Below, in pieces: positions 3,361-6,264 of a stretch of DNA of 6,264 bases. Position numbers and translations under genes: made by a program. The stretch lies in the NCBI GenBank assembly GCA_027076405.1, contig JALTJN010000175.1, positions 1 to 6,264 on the forward strand, read 5' to 3'. The stretch's first letter is position 1. Every line of letters begins with the position of its first letter. The notes under the pieces are model-generated. The model worked only from the letters and a program-made list of their open reading frames with translations, was not told the origin of the DNA and made no database searches. Source of the DNA: Chromatiales bacterium (lineage in GTDB: Bacteria > Pseudomonadota > Gammaproteobacteria > UBA6429).

Positions 3361-6264
3361 CTAATTTGAAATATCTGTAAACACATAATCAGATGCAACA
3401 GAGCCGTTAATAGCGCTAATTCTATAAAAAACTCTAGTACAATCATTTTGAGCTACATATGAATCTGTGCCACAAGAACGGCTTTGGCTAGTTTGTGCAT
3501 AACCACTAGGACATTGAGACGCATCTGTTGGCGTATATGTACAATCAGAACCTGTATTATTACATGCAATAGGATTGCCATCGCTACAAATAGCAGTGTT
3601 AGGAGAACAATTACATTCAGAATATTGTTCACAAGATGCTATATCTGGAAAACAAGAAGGTATAGCCTGTGCCTCTTCAACAGAAAACACATTTTGCAAT
3701 AGAGCTTTTATACGCTCTGTTAAGCTAGGATTATTATATACAATTGGTGTATCATCTTGATCATTATAGAACAATAAACCAGTACACTGTTCATCACAAT
3801 TACCTATGGTTTGTAAAAAGTACGGATCAACCAATGTATCTGTGTATGTTTCTACATCAGAAGATAATACAACCACCTCTGTCCAAGAACCATCGCCAGT
3901 ACTGCGCTCAATACGATAACCTGTTTCAATATTTGAATTATCAGTCCAGGTCAATGTAGCTGAACTGCCTACAGAGGAAACACTGAAATTACTAGGTTGA
4001 TTTGGCACAACATCAACTGTTGCGCTACAAGTACCTGCATCTCCATAATCATTAGTAGCAGTTGCTGTTACAGTTACGCTAGAAGAATTAGAATCAATAC
4101 CAAATGTCATCACACCACTGTCTTGAGGAGGCGTTACAGTGTAGGATATCTCACCATCTGAAATACTGGTAGCATAATCTGCAGTCCAATTAAAATCAGC
4201 AGATGTTGCTCCTTCTGGTATTGAACTAGCTGGAGATAGTGTACAAGAAGGAATAGTAGGTTTAATCGTAACAGTATCTGAACATTGAACTTGACTACCA
4301 CCTAAATCTGTCATACTTAAAATATAAGTCTCAGTACGTGGTATCCAATCATTTCTAGATTCTACTGTTACACCACCGAGAGTATTGCTAAAATCAGCTG
4401 GATTTGGCGTGTAATCACTATTACCATCTACTGACACTAACTGATGATTTGAATAGCTATTGGCATATCTCCAATCTAGACGCACTGTTTCTGGCGCTCT
4501 GATAGTCTTGTCCAAATCCTGAAATTCTAATGTACAACTACCACTATCTAATCGCCCCTGAGATACCATAATAACATTTGTGTAATCAGTCCAACCTTGA
4601 TTTAGATTACATTTATAAATACCATTATTTATTTCTGCATAAGAATAATCAAAAGTATCTTTGATGCCATCGTTGTTAGTATCCCTACTATCAATATCCA
4701 ATCGCCTGTCAGGACTACACCAACCCCAATTATCTTTTAGCTGTACCTTTGGTACAAACACACACTTATCATTCACATCATCCCAACAATTTGTATTAAA
4801 TTTATTACCATCACTATCTACATCACCACATCTTGGCAATCCAGAAGTGTCTGGAGAATTAGGATTGTAAGGATTACTACTACTAGCTCCACAAATATAC
4901 TGATGTACAAACAAATAGTTATTAATAGGCAATCCTTGTCCAGCTAAATTTGTTAAATCTTGGTTTGGTTTTAGATATGTGCCATCACCCCAATCAACTT
5001 TAATAGCTTTCAAAGGCTGTCTGTCTTTATTCACACTTGGATAAAACTGCAATGTAACAAATTCACCAGAACCAATAATTGTATCTTGACCTGATCTATT
5101 GTTTATAACCATATTATTTGCTTCAGGAGCTTTGCCAGTTGCGTCAAAATCTTTACAAATATCTGTACCATTATATTTATAGTTTGGAGAACCACAACCT
5201 GTAATATCATATTCATCTACAATAACTGCATTCTGAGCACCAGCAGTAAAAGGCCAAGTTTTTGAAACTACACGATCTTTAAACACATCAACCACCTGAT
5301 TATCATCATCTGTCACAGTTTCCACTGGCCAAAAACAAGAAGGTGGCTGAGTTGCTGGATCTGCTAATGAGTCACATTTGATATAACGCTCTTGTATATA
5401 ATCCCAACCATATATACCATAACTCTTAGCAAACAACTGACGCAATCTATAAACACCACTATCAAATGTATAAGGACTATTTGTACCGGACAACTGCTCG
5501 GCATTGCCTAAATAACCACCACACAATCCCTTAACACGAGGATCTTTATCTTCACCTAAACAATCATCATGAACCTGACAAGATTTACCCAACTCTTCTG
5601 TTGCTCCAGAAATACATACTCTATTAATACCACAATCACCTTGGCAACTATAAGCAGAGCCAGCGCGAGCGCATTCCTGCGGTGTTAAACTACCAGAACA
5701 AGCTGCTGTTACACCTGGGGCTATACCATAAGAAGGCACTTCTAACCATGGATTTTCTGCACTATCTGCAGATGGCTCAAACTCATTAGAAGGTGGTGAA
5801 ATAGCACCAAAAGGAAACTTATCTTGCTTTGGATTAACATAGAACAATGCTGGTTCATAAAACTCATCACCTAGACTACTCCTACTCTGCTGAAAACGAT
5901 TGAACCATGGTGTTGTAGCTCCGTAAGAAGTATTTACACGCACAACTGTTTGACACACATCGCGTAAATACACCTCAAAATGGAACAAACCACCACCATT
6001 TTTAGCTGAATTATCAAATATATTATAATCAAAACGCAATAGTTTGTTTGTATCAGGATCAAACACTGCCTCTACATCAAATCCATCTCTATTATCAGCA
6101 AACCTATCTGTTGCTACCCAAGAATATTCATTATCACGCTGTGGTTTAAACAAATATTTTTTACCGCCCTGAGGCCAATCGCAACCGCAATAATCACAAG
6201 CATTTTTAGTATCCCAAACCATAGCTATGTTCTCAATCTGAGATTTGTAAATATTTGAACCAGT
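3361..6264 (-). CDS. Large cysteine-rich extracellular multidomain protein (PKD-like, Ig-like, FN3), 5'-partial
   Basis: No exact family recognised. The frame has no stop up to the right edge: the 14 codons before the first visible ATG (6222) are open and read TGSNIYKSQIENIA. That ATG has no Shine-Dalgarno or signal peptide, so it is an internal Met and the real start lies outside. Residues below count from it; 953 are visible after it. The order is: a cysteine trio at 9-14 (CDYCGC); a cysteine-rich stretch at 175-234 with a C...DDC...GLCGG pattern; a PKD-like domain at about 378-505 (VDWGDGT at 409-415, FVHQY at 438-442); calcium-loop-like DxNxDGxxDxxD at 514-525; Ig-like beta stretches at about 558-738; and FN3 from 741 to the end, interrupted by a cysteine-rich insert. 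The visible part has 38 cysteines. Such domains are typical of exported adhesins or surface proteins, so export and disulfide bonding are inferred. A VirB6-like gene follows 159 bases downstream, suggesting a secretion- or pilus-associated surface protein. The domain calls are firmer than the role. Confidence 0.85.
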   Translation of the reverse strand, partial: TGSNIYKSQIENIAMVWDTKNACDYCGCDWPQGGKKYLFKPQRDNEYSWVATDRFADNRDGFDVEAVFDPDTNKLLRFDYNIFDNSAKNGGGLFHFEVYLRDVCQTVVRVNTSYGATTPWFNRFQQSRSSLGDEFYEPALFYVNPKQDKFPFGAISPPSNEFEPSADSAENPWLEVPSYGIAPGVTAACSGSLTPQECARAGSAYSCQGDCGINRVCISGATEELGKSCQVHDDCLGEDKDPRVKGLCGGYLGNAEQLSGTNSPYTFDSGVYRLRQLFAKSYGIYGWDYIQERYIKCDSLADPATQPPSCFWPVETVTDDDNQVVDVFKDRVVSKTWPFTAGAQNAVIVDEYDITGCGSPNYKYNGTDICKDFDATGKAPEANNMVINNRSGQDTIIGSGEFVTLQFYPSVNKDRQPLKAIKVDWGDGTYLKPNQDLTNLAGQGLPINNYLFVHQYICGASSSNPYNPNSPDTSGLPRCGDVDSDGNKFNTNCWDDVNDKCVFVPKVQLKDNWGWCSPDRRLDIDSRDTNNDGIKDTFDYSYAEINNGIYKCNLNQGWTDYTNVIMVSQGRLDSGSCTLEFQDLDKTIRAPETVRLDWRYANSYSNHQLVSVDGNSDYTPNPADFSNTLGGVTVESRNDWIPRTETYILSMTDLGGSQVQCSDTVTIKPTIPSCTLSPASSIPEGATSADFNWTADYATSISDGEISYTVTPPQDSGVMTFGIDSNSSSVTVTATATNDYGDAGTCSATVDVVPNQPSNFSVSSVGSSATLTWTDNSNIETGYRIERSTGDGSWTEVVVLSSDVETYTDTLVDPYFLQTIGNCDEQCTGLLFYNDQDDTPIVYNNPSLTERIKALLQNVFSVEEAQAIPSCFPDIASCEQYSECNCSPNTAICSDGNPIACNNTGSDCTYTPTDASQCPSGYAQTSQSRSCGTDSYVAQNDCTRVFYRISAINGSVASDYVFTDISN
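3364..4002 (-). other. C-terminal fibronectin type III domain interrupted by a cysteine-rich insert
   Basis: Residues 741-953 (counted from the Met at 6222) of the cysteine-rich protein. The FN3 start is clear: NQPSNFSVSS, then ATLTWTDNSNIETGYRIERS, then WTEVVVLSSDVETYTDTLVDP (strands A to E). The usual continuation, YxRxxAxNxxxxSxY, appears only at 931-946 as VFYRISAINGSVASDY and closes the protein. The roughly 128 residues between (801-928) carry 12 cysteines and do not look like FN3. The FN3 assignment of both halves is strong; the reading as one split domain is inference. Confidence 0.72.
4708..5091 (-). other. PKD-like domain, apparently split by a cysteine-rich loop
   Basis: Residues 378-505 (counted from the Met at 6222) of the cysteine-rich protein. 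The PKD hallmarks are present: the VDWGDGT turn (409-415), the FVHQY stretch (438-442) where PKD domains usually have a HxY motif, and a final strand VFVPKVQLKDNWGWC (488-502) that matches the usual TVTLTVTDNxG ending. Between FVHQY and that last strand, where a PKD domain normally has only a few residues, there are about 45 residues with cysteines at 444, 465, 479 and 487 and an acidic DVDSDGN motif (467-473). PKD domains are beta-sandwich modules of surface proteins, commonly involved in protein or carbohydrate contacts. Confidence 0.6.

Noticed and set aside
3484..3959. Several overlapping plus-strand frames opposite the FN3 region
   Set aside because: They overlap each other in different frames inside a clearly coding minus-strand domain. 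Their runs of Cys, Thr and Ile come from the antisense reading.
100..6264. Possible alternative genetic code (TGA recoding as in some CPR lineages)
   Set aside because: Both genes stay open under the standard bacterial code, use TGG for Trp, contain no internal TGA and end with TAG and TAA.

Overview
The window is AT-rich and carries two long genes, both on the minus strand. It reads as a chromosomal piece of a Candidate Phyla Radiation (Patescibacteria) bacterium, probably Parcubacteria-like. The evidence is the AT-rich coding style, the standard stop codons (TAG and TAA, with no internal TGA) and, above all, a multi-pass membrane protein with the GW...RDLAN...LLLIAFSTMLRI core that I associate with VirB6/TrbL-like proteins of those genomes. 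This assignment comes from pattern recognition; no rRNA or marker gene is present to confirm it.

Layout in transcription order (right to left). From 6264 to 3361 is the 3' part of a very large, cysteine-rich, presumably secreted or surface-exposed protein. It has a PKD-like domain, Ig-like beta-sandwich stretches and a C-terminal fibronectin type III domain. Its reading frame stays open to the right edge, so the true start lies outside the window. From 3360 to 3202 is a compact intergenic region. It holds a strong intrinsic terminator for the cysteine-rich gene, an overlapping alternative hairpin that would compete with it, a sigma70-type promoter for the next gene, and a 12-bp palindrome against the -10 box. 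From 3201 to 100 is a complete 1033-residue VirB6/TrbL-like membrane protein. It has a signal-like N-terminus, a hydrophobic core and a cytoplasmic, mostly helical extension of nearly 700 residues that contains a glycine-zipper hydrophobic segment. The last 99 bases hold only the 3' flank and a weak terminator-like hairpin at the left edge.

How the genes may work together (inference): the membrane protein would be the inner-membrane channel or scaffold of a type IV secretion- or pilus-like machine. The 38-cysteine multidomain protein would be its disulfide-stabilised extracellular partner or adhesin. The membrane protein has no cysteine at all in 1033 residues, which fits this split between compartments. 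The terminator and promoter between the genes imply that the downstream gene can be expressed independently, despite the shared orientation.

All other open frames in the window are short, lie antisense or out of frame inside these two genes, and have no convincing start signals. I saw no tRNA, rRNA, CRISPR array, insertion sequence or recombination site.
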